Shown: positions 1 through 8,774 of the stretch, one piece after another
Numbering within the stretch: position 1 is the first letter of the stretch
Layout: every line of letters begins with the position of its first letter
NCBI RefSeq assembly: GCF_000521785.1
Contig: NZ_JALZ01000008.1
Span: 62,001 to 126,000, forward strand
Length of the DNA stretch: 64,000 nucleotides
Source: Roseivivax halodurans JCM 10272
GTDB lineage: Bacteria; Pseudomonadota; Alphaproteobacteria; Rhodobacterales; Rhodobacteraceae
Reading direction: 5' to 3'
Made by a program: the position numbers and the translations under genes
The notes under the pieces: model-generated
The model's input: the letters and a program-made list of their open reading frames with translations, nothing else
Told to the model about the DNA's origin: nothing
Database searches by the model: none

Positions 1-1180
1 CGAAGGAATTGGTCATCACCGTGTCGAGGCCCGCGCCATCGACCCGCGCTGTCGCGATCTCTTCCGGACGGATGCCCGGATCGAGGGTGTCGACGTTGAT
101 CGACGGGCAGATGAAGTCGTTTTCGAGCATCAGGAGACAGTAGATCGCCTCCTGCGCCCCGGTCGCGCCCTGGCTGTGGCCGGTCATCGATTTCGTCGAG
201 GAGACGGGCGGCGTTTCGCCTTCGCCGAAGACGCGGCGGAGAGCCTCGATCTCGCCGACGTCACCGACGGGCGTCGAGGTGCCGTGCGCGTTGACGTACC
301 CGACCTTGCGATCCTCAGGCAGCATGTCGAGCGCAAGGCGCATCGCCCGCTCCCCGCCCTCGCCGGACGGCGCGACCATGTCGTGCCCGTCGGAGGTCGC
401 TCCGTAGCCGGTGATCTCGGCGTATATCTTCGCGCCCCGCGCCTTGGCGTGCTCGAGGTCCTCGAGGACGAGCATGCCTCCGCCCCCGCCGATGACAAAA
501 CCGTCCCGATCGGCGTCGAAGGCGCGGCTGGCCTTCTCGGGAGTATCGTTGAACTTCGAGGACATCGCCCCCATCGCGTCGAAGAGGCACGAAAGCGTCC
601 AGTCGAGCTCTTCGCCGCCGCCCGCGAACATCACGTCCTGCTTGCCGAGCATGATCTGCTCGGCCGCGTTGCCGATGCAGTGCAGCGAGGTCGAACAGGC
701 CGAGGTGATCGAGTAATTGACGCCCTTGATCCGGAACGCGGTCGAGAGGTTGGCCGAGATCGTCGAGGACATGCATTTCGGCACGGCGGTCGGCCCGATG
801 CGCTTGGGCGAACCGGACTTGAGCACCGTCTGATGCGCGCTGAACATGGCGCTGGTCGACGGCCCGCCCGAGCCCGCGACTAGGCCGGTGCGCGGGTTGA
901 CGACGTCGCTCTCCTCGAGCCCCGCATCCGCGATCGCCTGGGTCATGGCGATATGGGCATAGGCGGCGCCCGGCCCCATGAAGCGAAGCGTGCGCTTCTC
1001 GACATGATCCTTGACGTCGAGTTTCACGTCTCCCGCGATCTGGCTGCGGAACCCGTGTTCCTTCATCTGCTCGTTGGCGGTGATGCCCGAGCGACCTTCC
1101 TTGAGGGAGGCCAGCACTTCCTCGGCAGTGTTGCCGATGGACGAAACGATCCCGAGCCCGGTGACGACGACGCGGCGCAT
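1..1180 (-). CDS. fabB: 3-oxoacyl-ACP synthase I (FabB), C-terminus cut by window edge
   Basis: Elongating beta-ketoacyl-ACP synthase of type II fatty acid synthesis, needed to carry the cis-3-decenoyl product of FabA into unsaturated fatty acids in the cytoplasm. The translated start [16 protein letters not shown] is the typical KAS opening. The nucleophilic cysteine lies in TSACSTS at about residue 162, and the two catalytic histidines are in NAHGTSTP and [10 protein letters not shown]. About 393 codons are present, so only the last few residues are missing beyond base 1. The ATG at 1180 follows a purine-rich GAGGGGAG stretch, a good ribosome-binding site. It follows fabA on the same strand after an unusually wide 219-base gap. 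High confidence in the family; FabB rather than FabF is chosen because of the fabA partner. Confidence 0.95.
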   Translation of the reverse strand, partial: MRRVVVTGLGIVSSIGNTAEEVLASLKEGRSGITANEQMKEHGFRSQIAGDVKLDVKDHVEKRTLRFMGPGAAYAHIAMTQAIADAGLEESDVVNPRTGLVAGSGGPSTSAMFSAHQTVLKSGSPKRIGPTAVPKCMSSTISANLSTAFRIKGVNYSITSACSTSLHCIGNAAEQIMLGKQDVMFAGGGEELDWTLSCLFDAMGAMSSKFNDTPEKASRAFDADRDGFVIGGGGGMLVLEDLEHAKARGAKIYAEITGYGATSDGHDMVAPSGEGGERAMRLALDMLPEDRKVGYVNAHGTSTPVGDVGEIEALRRVFGEGETPPVSSTKSMTGHSQGATGAQEAIYCLLMLENDFICPSINVDTLDPGIRPEEIATARVDGAGLDTVMTNSF

Positions 1181-1261
1181 GCATGCTCCCCTCATTGGTG
1201 CATGTCGCTTCCTAAGGGACAGGTCGGAGCGGGGCAAGTGCACTGCGCGGCTGCCCTAGGG

Positions 1262-1283
1262 GCCGGTCAAATGCTGGACCGGC
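1262..1283 (-). other. Inverted repeat between fabA and fabB
   Basis: A perfect 7-bp stem (GCCGGTC / GACCGGC) with an 8-base loop lies between the fabA stop and the fabB start. There is no T-run after it on the minus strand, so it does not look like a strong intrinsic terminator. It may be an attenuator or RNA-processing hairpin that sets the fabA:fabB ratio; that role is inference. Confidence 0.35.
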
Positions 1284-1399
1284 GTGATTGGCATGGTCGC
1301 GTGCATCAACGTCCTGCCCTGCAGGAGCCCGAGCAGGCACAGGTCGCAAACCGTACCGGCGTAATGCGCGTCGAAGCAGTACACCCAGTTCGCCGGCGA

Positions 1400-1909
1400 T
1401 CAGCTTTCGGAAAGCGCGACCTTCATGTCCTTGACCTGGTAGATCGTCTCGCCGTCCGCCTCGACGCGGCCGTCTGCGACCCCCATGGTCAGGCGGCGGC
1501 TCTGCACGGCCTTGGTGAAGTCCACGTAATAGGTCAGCATCTTGCGGTCGGGCCGGACCATGCCGGTGAGCTTCACCTCGCCGACGCCGAGCGCATAGCC
1601 CTTGCCCTGCCAGCCGCGCCAGCCGAGGTTGAAGCCGGTGAGCTGCCACAGACCGTCGAGCCCCAGGCAGCCCGGCATGATCGGATTGCCGGGGAAGTGG
1701 CATTCGAAGAACCAGAGGTCGGGCTTGATGTCGAACTCGGCGACCACGTGCCCCTTGCCGTGCGGTCCGCCGTCACCCGAAATGTCGGTGATGCGGTCCA
1801 TCATCAACATCGGCGGCAGCGGCAATTGCGCGTTTCCGGGGCCGAAGAGCTCGCCCCGCGCGCATTTCAGAAGGTCGTCCTTGTCGAAGCTGGTCGGATA
1901 ATCGGCCAT
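1400..1909 (-). CDS. fabA: 3-hydroxydecanoyl-ACP dehydratase/isomerase (FabA)
   Basis: Dehydrates 3-hydroxydecanoyl-ACP and isomerises trans-2- to cis-3-decenoyl-ACP, the branch point to unsaturated fatty acids. The protein is 169 aa, the usual FabA length. The catalytic pair is visible: His71 in [12 protein letters not shown] and Asp85 in CLGLDGLWQ, matching E. coli His70/Asp84. I chose the start at [10 protein letters not shown] (1909) because it matches the family N-terminus; upstream in-frame ATGs at 1942 and 1963 would add up to 18 unlikely residues. It is divergent from irr and upstream of fabB, a common arrangement in Rhodobacteraceae. Confidence 0.96.
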   Translation of the reverse strand: MADYPTSFDKDDLLKCARGELFGPGNAQLPLPPMLMMDRITDISGDGGPHGKGHVVAEFDIKPDLWFFECHFPGNPIMPGCLGLDGLWQLTGFNLGWRGWQGKGYALGVGEVKLTGMVRPDRKMLTYYVDFTKAVQSRRLTMGVADGRVEADGETIYQVKDMKVALSES

Positions 1910-2057
1910 GTGCGGCGGGCGCCCTCTTCCCTGTAGGTCCATTGATCGGCGTCCGTCTATCACCGCCGCGCGAACGGGCGCAAGTCTGCCGCACCTTTGG
2001 CGACGCGCACGCCCTCCGCTGTGATTCCATTTGAAATATCAGGGTCCGAGACATTAT

Positions 2058-2516
2058 ATGTCAGGTGCAAGCGAGAAAACGGAACCTGATTTGACGATGA
2101 CGTCCGAAGCACGAAAGCGCGGGACCGAGTGGCTCGGTCAGGCCGGTCTCCGGCCCACCCGTCAGCGCGCGGCGCTGGCCACGCTGCTCGTCGGTGACGG
2201 CCACGACCGTCACGTCACGGCGGAAAGCCTCTTCGCGGCGGTGAAGGAGACCGGCGAGAAGGTGTCGCTCGCAACCGTCTACAACACGCTGCGCGCCTTC
2301 TGCGATGCGGGGCTCATGCAGGAAGTCACGGTCGACGGTTCGAAGAGCTATTTCGACACCAAGGTCCACGACCATCCGCACTTCTTCTGGGAGGAAGACG
2401 GACGGCTCACCGACGCTCCCGCCGATCAGCTCGAGATCGCCCGCCTGCCCGACGCGCCAGAGGGCGCCGAGATCGCGAGCGTCGATGTGGTGATCCGCCT
2501 GCGCCGGCGCGGATAG
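2058..2516 (+). CDS. irr: Irr-type iron-responsive regulator (Fur family)
   Basis: Fur-superfamily transcription regulator, most like the alphaproteobacterial Irr branch that senses iron through haem availability. Visible features are the DNA-binding winged helix (GLRPTRQRAALATLL, then VSLATVYNTLRAF) and the Irr signature histidine cluster HDHPHFFWEEDG in the dimerisation domain; the end EIASVDVVIRLRRRG also fits Irr. The N-terminal haem-regulatory GCPWHD motif of Bradyrhizobium Irr is absent, as in other Rhodobacterales. Start is uncertain: ATG at 2058 (MSGASEK) is preferred; ATG at 2031 and 2097 are alternatives. It is divergent from fabA, and the 148-base gap must hold both promoters. Irr rather than Fur/Mur/Zur is a motif-based inference. 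Confidence 0.88.
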   Translation: MSGASEKTEPDLTMTSEARKRGTEWLGQAGLRPTRQRAALATLLVGDGHDRHVTAESLFAAVKETGEKVSLATVYNTLRAFCDAGLMQEVTVDGSKSYFDTKVHDHPHFFWEEDGRLTDAPADQLEIARLPDAPEGAEIASVDVVIRLRRRG

Positions 2517-2520
2517 GCAG

Positions 2521-3651
2521 TCAGATCGGTTGCCCGGCACGCCAGACCTGCCTCAGGTCGAGATCGTCGGAGAGATGCACCATGTCGCCGCGGCTCCCCG
2601 GCTGAAGGTAGCCTAAATCGCCGCGCCCGATTGCGTCTGCAGGACGCGACGTCGCGAGCGCCAGCGCGTTTTCCACCCGGCTCCCGGCACTCAGAAGCAT
2701 CCGCATCGCCCGCGGCAGATCGAGATCCGCCCCGGCAAGCGTTCCGTCCTCTAGCGTAAGCCTGCCGTCCGAACGGGTGATCTCCCGTCCGTTCAGCGTG
2801 AAGCGCGTCGCGTCCGTGCCAGCGACCGCCATCGCGTCGGACACGAGGAACAGGCGCTGCGGCTTCGCGACGACCGCGATGCGCAATGCGGCAGGGTGGA
2901 CGTGCACGCCATCCGCGATGATCCCCGCCCAGAGGTCGCGGTCGAGCGCCGCGCCGACAAGGCCCGGCGAGCGATGCCCAAGCTGGCTCATCGCGTTGTA
3001 GAGATGCGTGACCATGGAGGCCCCCGCCGCGACGGCTGAAGCAGCCTCCTCGTAGCTTGCAGCGCTGTGTCCCAGGGACACGATGGCACCCGCGTCTCGC
3101 AGCTGGCCGATCTGATCCGGTGTCGCCGCCCCCGGCGCAAGAGTGACGATCAGCGTCGGCAGACGGCGGGCCGCGGCGACCAGCATGGCGAGATCAGCGT
3201 CATCCATGGGCCGGATCAGCGCCGGATCATGAGCGCCGGCCTTCGCAGGGTCGAGATGAGGACCTTCGAGATGCAGCCCGCCCACTCCCGGAACGCCCTC
3301 GGCGATGGCAGCATCGATCGCGTCGATGGCCGCGAGAGTCACCTCGCGCGTGTCGGTGATGAGCGTCGGCACGATGGTGGTGCTGCCGAGCCGCCCATGC
3401 GCCTCGGCCATCACTCGCAGGGTCCGGACATCCGGATGGTCGTTGAGCATGACGCCGCCGCCCCCATTCACCTGCAGATCCACCAGACCCGGGGCCAGAA
3501 TTCCGCCGCCAAGATCAACCCGTTCCAGGTCCCGGATCTCGGTGTCGGGCCGCAATGCGGTCACCCGGCCGTCCGAGAGGACAAGCGCCAAACCGTCATG
3601 AAGGCGCGTCCCGTCGAAGATGCGTGCTCCGGTATAGGCGGTTTCGGTCAT
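2521..3651 (-). CDS. nagA: N-acetylglucosamine-6-phosphate deacetylase
   Basis: Amidohydrolase that removes acetate from GlcNAc-6-phosphate, feeding amino-sugar and peptidoglycan recycling. The 376-aa length is normal. The fold markers are present: LVDLQVNGGGG after the first strands, the metal-ligand glutamate in HLEGPHLDPAKAGAHD, histidines in VSLGHSAA and VTHLYNAMSQLGHRSPG, and the catalytic aspartate in LVSDAMAVAG. The ATG at 3651 overlaps the stop of the upstream kinase-like gene in an ATGA junction, so the two are translationally coupled. No nagB, NagR or GlcNAc transporter is visible nearby. Confidence 0.95.
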   Translation of the reverse strand: MTETAYTGARIFDGTRLHDGLALVLSDGRVTALRPDTEIRDLERVDLGGGILAPGLVDLQVNGGGGVMLNDHPDVRTLRVMAEAHGRLGSTTIVPTLITDTREVTLAAIDAIDAAIAEGVPGVGGLHLEGPHLDPAKAGAHDPALIRPMDDADLAMLVAAARRLPTLIVTLAPGAATPDQIGQLRDAGAIVSLGHSAASYEEAASAVAAGASMVTHLYNAMSQLGHRSPGLVGAALDRDLWAGIIADGVHVHPAALRIAVVAKPQRLFLVSDAMAVAGTDATRFTLNGREITRSDGRLTLEDGTLAGADLDLPRAMRMLLSAGSRVENALALATSRPADAIGRGDLGYLQPGSRGDMVHLSDDLDLRQVWRAGQPI

Positions 3652-4505
3652 GCGCCCTCGCTTGCATAAACGCGCGCGAGCGCAAGAGCCCCGTCGAGCG
3701 CGGTCCCTCTGGGCGCAATCAGTGCCGAAGCAAGCGGCGCCGAAAGCCAGGCGGCGTAGGTCTCCGCGAGCCCGCCGATGAGGCAAAGCGGCTCGCTCGA
3801 CTGCCAGCCGATCGCATGCAGCGCTCCCGCGATATAGTCTGCGCCTTGCGAAAGAATGGCGGCCGCATGCGGATCACCTTGCCCGGCCGCGGCCACGCGC
3901 GGCGCGAGTCGAGCGTAGTCCGAGGGTGCCGCACTCGCACCGAACCGTACGATACCCGCGACGCCGCCCAGTTCCCCGAGCAGCTCATCCGTCAGCGGCG
4001 AGGCTTCGGTCAGGCCTTCCGCCGCGTGCAGGGTGCGCCTCAATGCCTCGCGTCCGAGCCAAGCGCCCGACGCCTCGTCCCCGAGAGCGAGCCCGTGTCC
4101 GCCGATGGCCTGCGCAGTCTTCCCTTCGAGCCGTGCCGCAAAGGATCCGGTGCCGAGGCCCACCACGGCCCCGTCCGCCCCTCCCAGCGCCCCTTCGAGC
4201 GCCGCCCGCCAATCCTCTTCGATCCGCGCTTGGGGCAGAGACAGCGCGCGGGACACCTGCGCGGCGACGTCGAGATCGATGACGCCGGCCAGGGCGAGAC
4301 AGCAGGGACATTCGGAAGCATCGACTCCAGTTTCGCTTTCGAGCGCTGCAAGGCCGTCGCGAAGCACGGCGATCGCACCATCGAAATCGGAAAAGACGTT
4401 CGCCGGACCGCGCTCGATCCGGCGCTCGCCGCCCGGACCCGACAGCAGGAACCGGCACCGGCTGCCGCCCCCGTCGACCGCGATCACATGACTACCGGAC
4501 CCCAT
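3648..4505 (-). CDS. BadF/BadG/BcrA/BcrD-type ATPase, probable GlcNAc kinase
   Basis: ASKHA-fold sugar kinase of the BadF/BcrA ATPase family (285 aa). The phosphate-1 loop is near the N-terminus (VIAVDGGGSRCRFLL), and the second glycine-rich loop is in AVVGLGTGSFAARL. GGHGLALGDEASGAWLGREAL is typical of eukaryote-like N-acetylglucosamine kinases. With nagA immediately downstream (4-base ATGA overlap), the likely job is ATP-dependent phosphorylation of GlcNAc before deacetylation; this is inferred from family and context. Start ATG at 4505 is only 23 bases from the tRNA-Leu 3' end, leaving little room for a separate promoter. Confidence 0.85.
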   Translation of the reverse strand: MGSGSHVIAVDGGGSRCRFLLSGPGGERRIERGPANVFSDFDGAIAVLRDGLAALESETGVDASECPCCLALAGVIDLDVAAQVSRALSLPQARIEEDWRAALEGALGGADGAVVGLGTGSFAARLEGKTAQAIGGHGLALGDEASGAWLGREALRRTLHAAEGLTEASPLTDELLGELGGVAGIVRFGASAAPSDYARLAPRVAAAGQGDPHAAAILSQGADYIAGALHAIGWQSSEPLCLIGGLAETYAAWLSAPLASALIAPRGTALDGALALARVYASEGA

Positions 4506-4528
4506 GACCCGCCTTTCGCAGCTCTTGC

Positions 4529-4612
4529 TGGTGCCCGCGGCCGGACTCGAACCGGCACGGCATGCGCCTAGGGATTTTAAGTCCCCTGTGTCTACCATTC
4601 CACCACGCGGGC
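4529..4612 (-). tRNA. tRNA-Leu(TAA)
   Basis: The minus strand folds as a tRNA: acceptor GCCCGCG pairs with CGCGGGC, the T arm carries GGTTCGAGTCC, and the anticodon loop ACTTAAAAT gives anticodon TAA. The variable arm between them fits a leucine tRNA. The 3' CCA is encoded (bases 4529-4531). The acceptor stem is intact and there is no sign of an integrated element using it as an attachment site. Confidence 0.96.
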
Positions 4613-4658
4613 CAGCGAGGCCGGACCTTAACCGCCCGGGCGGGCGAGCGAAAGCGCC

Positions 4659-5135
4659 TCAACGGGGTTCCGCGAGGCCATCTTCCTTGACCGCCTGCAT
4701 CGCGACATAGGTGGAGGTTGAAGAGATGTAGGGGAGGGTCGAGATCTGCTCGGCAAGGACCCGGCGATAAGAGCGCATGTCGCGCGTGCGTACCTTGAGC
4801 AGGTAGTCGAAATTGCCTGCAATGAGGTGCGCCTGCTCGATCTCGGGCACCCGGGCGACGGCCGCGTTGAACTGGGCCAACGCCTCCTCCCGCGTATCGG
4901 AAAGCCGCACCTCGAGAAAAGCCACGTGTTCGAGCCCGAGGCGGATCGGATCGAGGATCGCCCTGTAGCCCCGGATCGCCCCTACCTCCTCGAGCCGCCT
5001 GAGCCGCGCCTGCGTCGGAGACTTCGACAAACCGATCCGTCGCGCCAGTTCGGTAATGGACACGCGGCCATCCTCGGCCAGCACGTCGAGGATGGCCCGG
5101 TCGAAACGGTCGAGGTCCAGGATGTCGGTTTGCAT
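4659..5135 (-). CDS. putR: Lrp/AsnC-family regulator, probable PutR
   Basis: Lrp/AsnC transcription regulator of about 158 aa. The N-terminal helix-turn-helix (FDRAILDVLAEDGRVSITEL, then RRIGLSKSPTQARLRRLEE) is followed by the RAM/AsnC effector domain with HLIAGNFDYLLKVRTRD. It is divergently transcribed from putA with a 105-base gap. In alphaproteobacteria this position is held by PutR, which activates putA in response to proline; the specific assignment rests on that context. ATG at 5135 (MQTDILDLDRFD) is preferred over the ATG at 5150. Confidence 0.88.
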   Translation of the reverse strand: MQTDILDLDRFDRAILDVLAEDGRVSITELARRIGLSKSPTQARLRRLEEVGAIRGYRAILDPIRLGLEHVAFLEVRLSDTREEALAQFNAAVARVPEIEQAHLIAGNFDYLLKVRTRDMRSYRRVLAEQISTLPYISSTSTYVAMQAVKEDGLAEPR

Positions 5136-5198
5136 CGCCTGAGGCCACAAATGAAGACGGATCGGGCAACAACCACGCCCAGTTCAGGACAATTACCT

Positions 5199-5208
5199 CG
5201 AAATTTCG
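5199..5208. promoter_or_regulatory. Palindrome in the putR-putA intergenic region
   Basis: CGAAATTTCG, a perfect 10-base palindrome with an AT-rich centre, lies 32 bases upstream of the putA start. Lrp-family proteins bind degenerate AT-centred palindromes, so this is a candidate PutR operator. It is a single short site, so chance occurrence is possible. Confidence 0.3.
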
Positions 5209-5240
5209 GCGTAGACTAGCGCAAATCAGCGGAGGAATTC

Positions 5241-8200
5241 ATGCCCAGAGACAACGCGACCGACCTGCGCCACGTCATCGACAAGATGACCTATGCCGAC
5301 GAGGCACCGCTGGTGACGGAGCTGCGCGGCACCGCGAGCCTTACCGACGAGGAGCGCCAGGCGATCTCAAAGCGCGGCGCGCAGCTTGTCCGCGACATCC
5401 GCGCCGATTCCGATCCGGGGATGATGGAGGTCTTCCTCGCCGAGTACGGTCTCTCCACCGAGGAAGGCATCGCTCTGATGTGCCTCGCCGAAGCGCTGCT
5501 GCGGGTGCCCGACGCGGAGACCATCGATGCGCTCATCGAGGACAAGATCGCCCCGTCGGACTGGGGCAAGCATATGGGGCATTCCTCCTCGCCGCTCGTG
5601 AACGCCTCGACCTGGGCGCTGATGCTCACGGGCAACGTGCTGAAGGACGGCGATCCGGGGATCGCATCGCATCTGCGCGGCGCGATCCGGCGGATGGGCG
5701 AGCCGGTCATCCGCCGCGCCACGGGTCAGGCGATGCGCGTGATGGGCCAGCAATTCGTTCTGGGCGAGACCATCGAGGCCGCGATGAAGCGCGCCGCCAA
5801 GCAGGAAAAGCGCGGTTACACCTATTCCTACGACATGCTGGGCGAGGCCGCGCGCACGCACGAGGATGCCCGCCGCTACCAGCTGAGCTATTCCCGCGCG
5901 ATCAATGCCATCGCCGGCGCCGCGAAGTCGAAGCAGACGCGCGACAACCCGGGCATCTCGGTAAAGCTCTCCGCGCTGCACCCGCGCTACGACGAGTTGC
6001 AGTCTGACCTGGTGTTCGAGACGGTCGTGCCGCGCCTGCGGATGCTCTGCCAGCTTGCTGCCTCGGCGCGGATCGGGCTCAACATCGACGCCGAGGAGAT
6101 GGACCGCCTCGGCATCTCGCTGGACGTGATCGAGGAGGTGCTCTCCGAGCCCTCGCTGAAGGGCTGGGAAGGCTTCGGGGTCGTGGTGCAGGCCTACGGC
6201 AAGCGCGCCGGACCGGTGCTCGACTGGCTGCACGATCTCGCGTCTCGCCTCGACCGGCGGATCATGGTGCGGCTCGTCAAGGGCGCCTACTGGGACACCG
6301 AGATCAAGCGCGCGCAGGTCGCGGGGCTCGACGACTTCCCGGTCTTCACCTCGAAGCCCGCCTCGGATGTCAGCTTCATCGCCAATGCCCGCAAGCTCTT
6401 CAAGATGACGGACCGGATCTATCCGCAATTCGCGACGCACAATGCGCACACCGCCGCGGCTGTGCTGCACATGGCCGAGGCGATGGAGATCCCGAACGAG
6501 AAGTGGGAATTCCAGCGTCTGCACGGCATGGGTGAGACCCTGCACGACCTCATGATGGAGAACGAGGGGGTGCGCTGCCGCATCTACGCGCCGGTCGGCG
6601 CGCATCGCGACCTTCTGGCCTATCTCGTGCGCCGTCTGCTCGAGAACGGAGCGAACTCGTCCTTCGTCAACCAGATCGTCGACGAGGATGTCGCGCCCGA
6701 GACCGTGGCCGCCGATCCCTTCGACAAGGTACATGACAGCGGATTGACGACCGGGACCGAGATCTTCCTGCCCGAACGCCGGAACTCCAAGGGCTGGGAT
6801 CTGCGGCACCGCCCGACGCTCGCCGCCATCGACGAGGCGCGCGGTGCCTTCGAGCGCCATCGCTGGGACGCCGGCCCCCTTCTCGCGGTCGATGCGCCCC
6901 CCGGTGAGACGGAAACCGTGAAGAACCCTGCCCGTCCCCGCGACGAGGTCGGGACCGTGACCTGGGCCTCGCCCGACACGGTCGCCGCGGCGGCGGACGC
7001 GGCGAAGCCCTGGGACGCTTCGGCCGAAGAGCGCTCGAAGGTGCTCAACGGGATCGCCGATCTCTACGAGGCGAATTACGGCGAGCTATTCGCGATCCTT
7101 CACCGCGAGGCCGGCAAGTCGCTGCAGGACGCGGTTGCCGAGATCCGCGAGGCCGTGGACTTCCTGCGCTACTATGGCGCCCGGACCGAGGGTGAGCCGG
7201 CGGTGGGCGTCTTTGCCTGCATCAGCCCGTGGAACTTCCCGCTCGCCATCTTCACCGGCCAGATCGCCGCGGCGCTTGCGGCCGGCAATGGCGTGCTGTC
7301 GAAACCGGCTGAACAGACGCCGATCCTCGCCTGGCGCGCGGCGCAGCTCATGCACGAGGCGGGCGTTCCGAAGACCGTGCTCCAGCTTCTGCCCGGCGCG
7401 GGTGAGGTCGGCGCGGCGCTGACGTCGAATCCGGCCGTGGGTGGCGTCGCCTTCACCGGCTCGACCGAGACCGCGCAGATCATCCACAAGTCGATGGCCG
7501 AGAACCTCGCGCCCGGCGCGCCACTGATCGCGGAGACGGGCGGACTCAACGCCATGATCGTGGACAGCACCGCCCTGCCCGAACAGGCGGTCGCCGCGAT
7601 CATCGAGAGCGCCTTCCAGTCCGCCGGCCAGCGCTGCTCGGCCCTGCGCTGTCTCTACGTGCAGGAGGACATCGCCGAGAGCTTCACCGAGATGCTCACC
7701 GGCGCGATGGAGGCGATGCGGATCGGACGGCCTTGGGATCCGTCGACGGACGTGGGCCCGGTGATCGACAAGGACGCCAAGGCCGAGATCGATGCCTACA
7801 TCGCCGAGGCCGAGGAGACGGGGCGCGTGCTCAAGACCTGCGACACACCCGATGCGGGCCACTTCGTTGCGCCGACGCTCATCAAGGTCAGCGGGATCGA
7901 GGATCTCGAGCGCGAGATCTTCGGCCCGGTCCTGCATATCGCGACCTTCGCGGCGGACGAGATCGACAAAGTGATCGATGCGATCAACGGCAAGGGCTAC
8001 GGGCTGACCTTCGGCCTGCAGACTCGGATCGACGATCGTGTCCAGCACGTGTCCGACCGGATCGAGGTGGGCAACATCTACGTCAACCGCAACCAGATCG
8101 GCGCGATCGTCGGCTCGCAGCCCTTCGGCGGCGAGGGTCTTTCCGGCACCGGTCCCAAGGCGGGCGGACCGGACTACGTCGAGCGGTTCCGCAAGCACCC

Positions 8201-8678
8201 TGCCGAGGCATCGTCCGGCAAATGGACTGGCAAGGACGATCCGAAGCGGATCGAGAAGGCAGCCAAGCAGGTGGCGAGCGATGCCGTGATCGACAGCACC
8301 GAACTTCCGGGGCCGACGGGCGAGTCGAACGTGCTTTCCACCCTGCCCCGCCCCGCAGTGCTCTGCCTCGGGCCGGGCGCGGACGCGGCCAAGGCTCAGG
8401 CCGAGGCAATCCGCAATCTCGGCGGCGTCGCGGTGGAAGCCGAAGGGTCGCTGGACGCCGATGCGCTCGCCATGGTGAAGGGCATCTCCGGAGTGATCTG
8501 GTGGGGTGACGAGGCAACGGCGCGCGACATCCGCGCAGGCCTCGCGCGTTTCGAAGGTCCGATCCGGTTCCTCGTCACCGGCATGCCCGACCGCGGCCAC
8601 GCCCGGCTCGAACGGCATGTCTGCGTCGACACCACCGCGGCGGGCGGCAACGCCAAGCTGCTCGCCGGCGTCGACTGA
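5241..8678 (+). CDS. putA: Bifunctional proline dehydrogenase / L-glutamate gamma-semialdehyde dehydrogenase
   Basis: Oxidises proline to glutamate in two steps with substrate channelling, at the inner membrane. The 1145-aa protein lacks the N-terminal ribbon-helix-helix DNA-binding domain of the about 1320-aa enterobacterial PutA, so it should not autoregulate and presumably depends on the divergent PutR. The FAD-binding PRODH barrel occupies roughly residues 150-500 (MVRLVKGAYWDTEIKRAQ, PQFATHNAHT, RRLLENGANSSFV). The aldehyde dehydrogenase half covers about 520-1000, with catalytic Cys799 in AGQRCSALR and Glu765 in AETGGLNAMIV. The final about 140 residues are the C-terminal extension seen in many longer PutAs. 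Start ATG at 5241 follows GGAGGA with ideal spacing. Confidence 0.97.
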   Translation: MPRDNATDLRHVIDKMTYADEAPLVTELRGTASLTDEERQAISKRGAQLVRDIRADSDPGMMEVFLAEYGLSTEEGIALMCLAEALLRVPDAETIDALIEDKIAPSDWGKHMGHSSSPLVNASTWALMLTGNVLKDGDPGIASHLRGAIRRMGEPVIRRATGQAMRVMGQQFVLGETIEAAMKRAAKQEKRGYTYSYDMLGEAARTHEDARRYQLSYSRAINAIAGAAKSKQTRDNPGISVKLSALHPRYDELQSDLVFETVVPRLRMLCQLAASARIGLNIDAEEMDRLGISLDVIEEVLSEPSLKGWEGFGVVVQAYGKRAGPVLDWLHDLASRLDRRIMVRLVKGAYWDTEIKRAQVAGLDDFPVFTSKPASDVSFIANARKLFKMTDRIYPQFATHNAHTAAAVLHMAEAMEIPNEKWEFQRLHGMGETLHDLMMENEGVRCRIYAPVGAHRDLLAYLVRRLLENGANSSFVNQIVDEDVAPETVAADPFDKVHDSGLTTGTEIFLPERRNSKGWDLRHRPTLAAIDEARGAFERHRWDAGPLLAVDAPPGETETVKNPARPRDEVGTVTWASPDTVAAAADAAKPWDASAEERSKVLNGIADLYEANYGELFAILHREAGKSLQDAVAEIREAVDFLRYYGARTEGEPAVGVFACISPWNFPLAIFTGQIAAALAAGNGVLSKPAEQTPILAWRAAQLMHEAGVPKTVLQLLPGAGEVGAALTSNPAVGGVAFTGSTETAQIIHKSMAENLAPGAPLIAETGGLNAMIVDSTALPEQAVAAIIESAFQSAGQRCSALRCLYVQEDIAESFTEMLTGAMEAMRIGRPWDPSTDVGPVIDKDAKAEIDAYIAEAEETGRVLKTCDTPDAGHFVAPTLIKVSGIEDLEREIFGPVLHIATFAADEIDKVIDAINGKGYGLTFGLQTRIDDRVQHVSDRIEVGNIYVNRNQIGAIVGSQPFGGEGLSGTGPKAGGPDYVERFRKHPAEASSGKWTGKDDPKRIEKAAKQVASDAVIDSTELPGPTGESNVLSTLPRPAVLCLGPGADAAKAQAEAIRNLGGVAVEAEGSLDADALAMVKGISGVIWWGDEATARDIRAGLARFEGPIRFLVTGMPDRGHARLERHVCVDTTAAGGNAKLLAGVD

Positions 8679-8690
8679 TACTTATGGGGA

Positions 8691-8725
8691 GGGCGGACAC
8701 AGTCGCTTGACGACGCTGTCCGCCC
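8691..8725 (+). terminator. Probable terminator hairpin after putA
   Basis: A 15-base arm (GGGCGGACACAGTCG) pairs with CGACGCTGTCCGCCC except for a two-base internal mismatch, around a 5-base CTTGA loop, 12 bases after the putA stop. No U-run follows, so termination may be partial or the hairpin may protect the 3' end. Confidence 0.55.
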
Positions 8726-8774
8726 GCCCCGTCCGGACTTGACGCCGCCTCGCGGCGCGCCAAGCTTCCGACCC

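Noticed and set aside
4529-4612. tRNA-Leu as an attachment site for an integrated element
   Set aside because: No integrase, no repeated tRNA 3' end, and ordinary composition on both sides.
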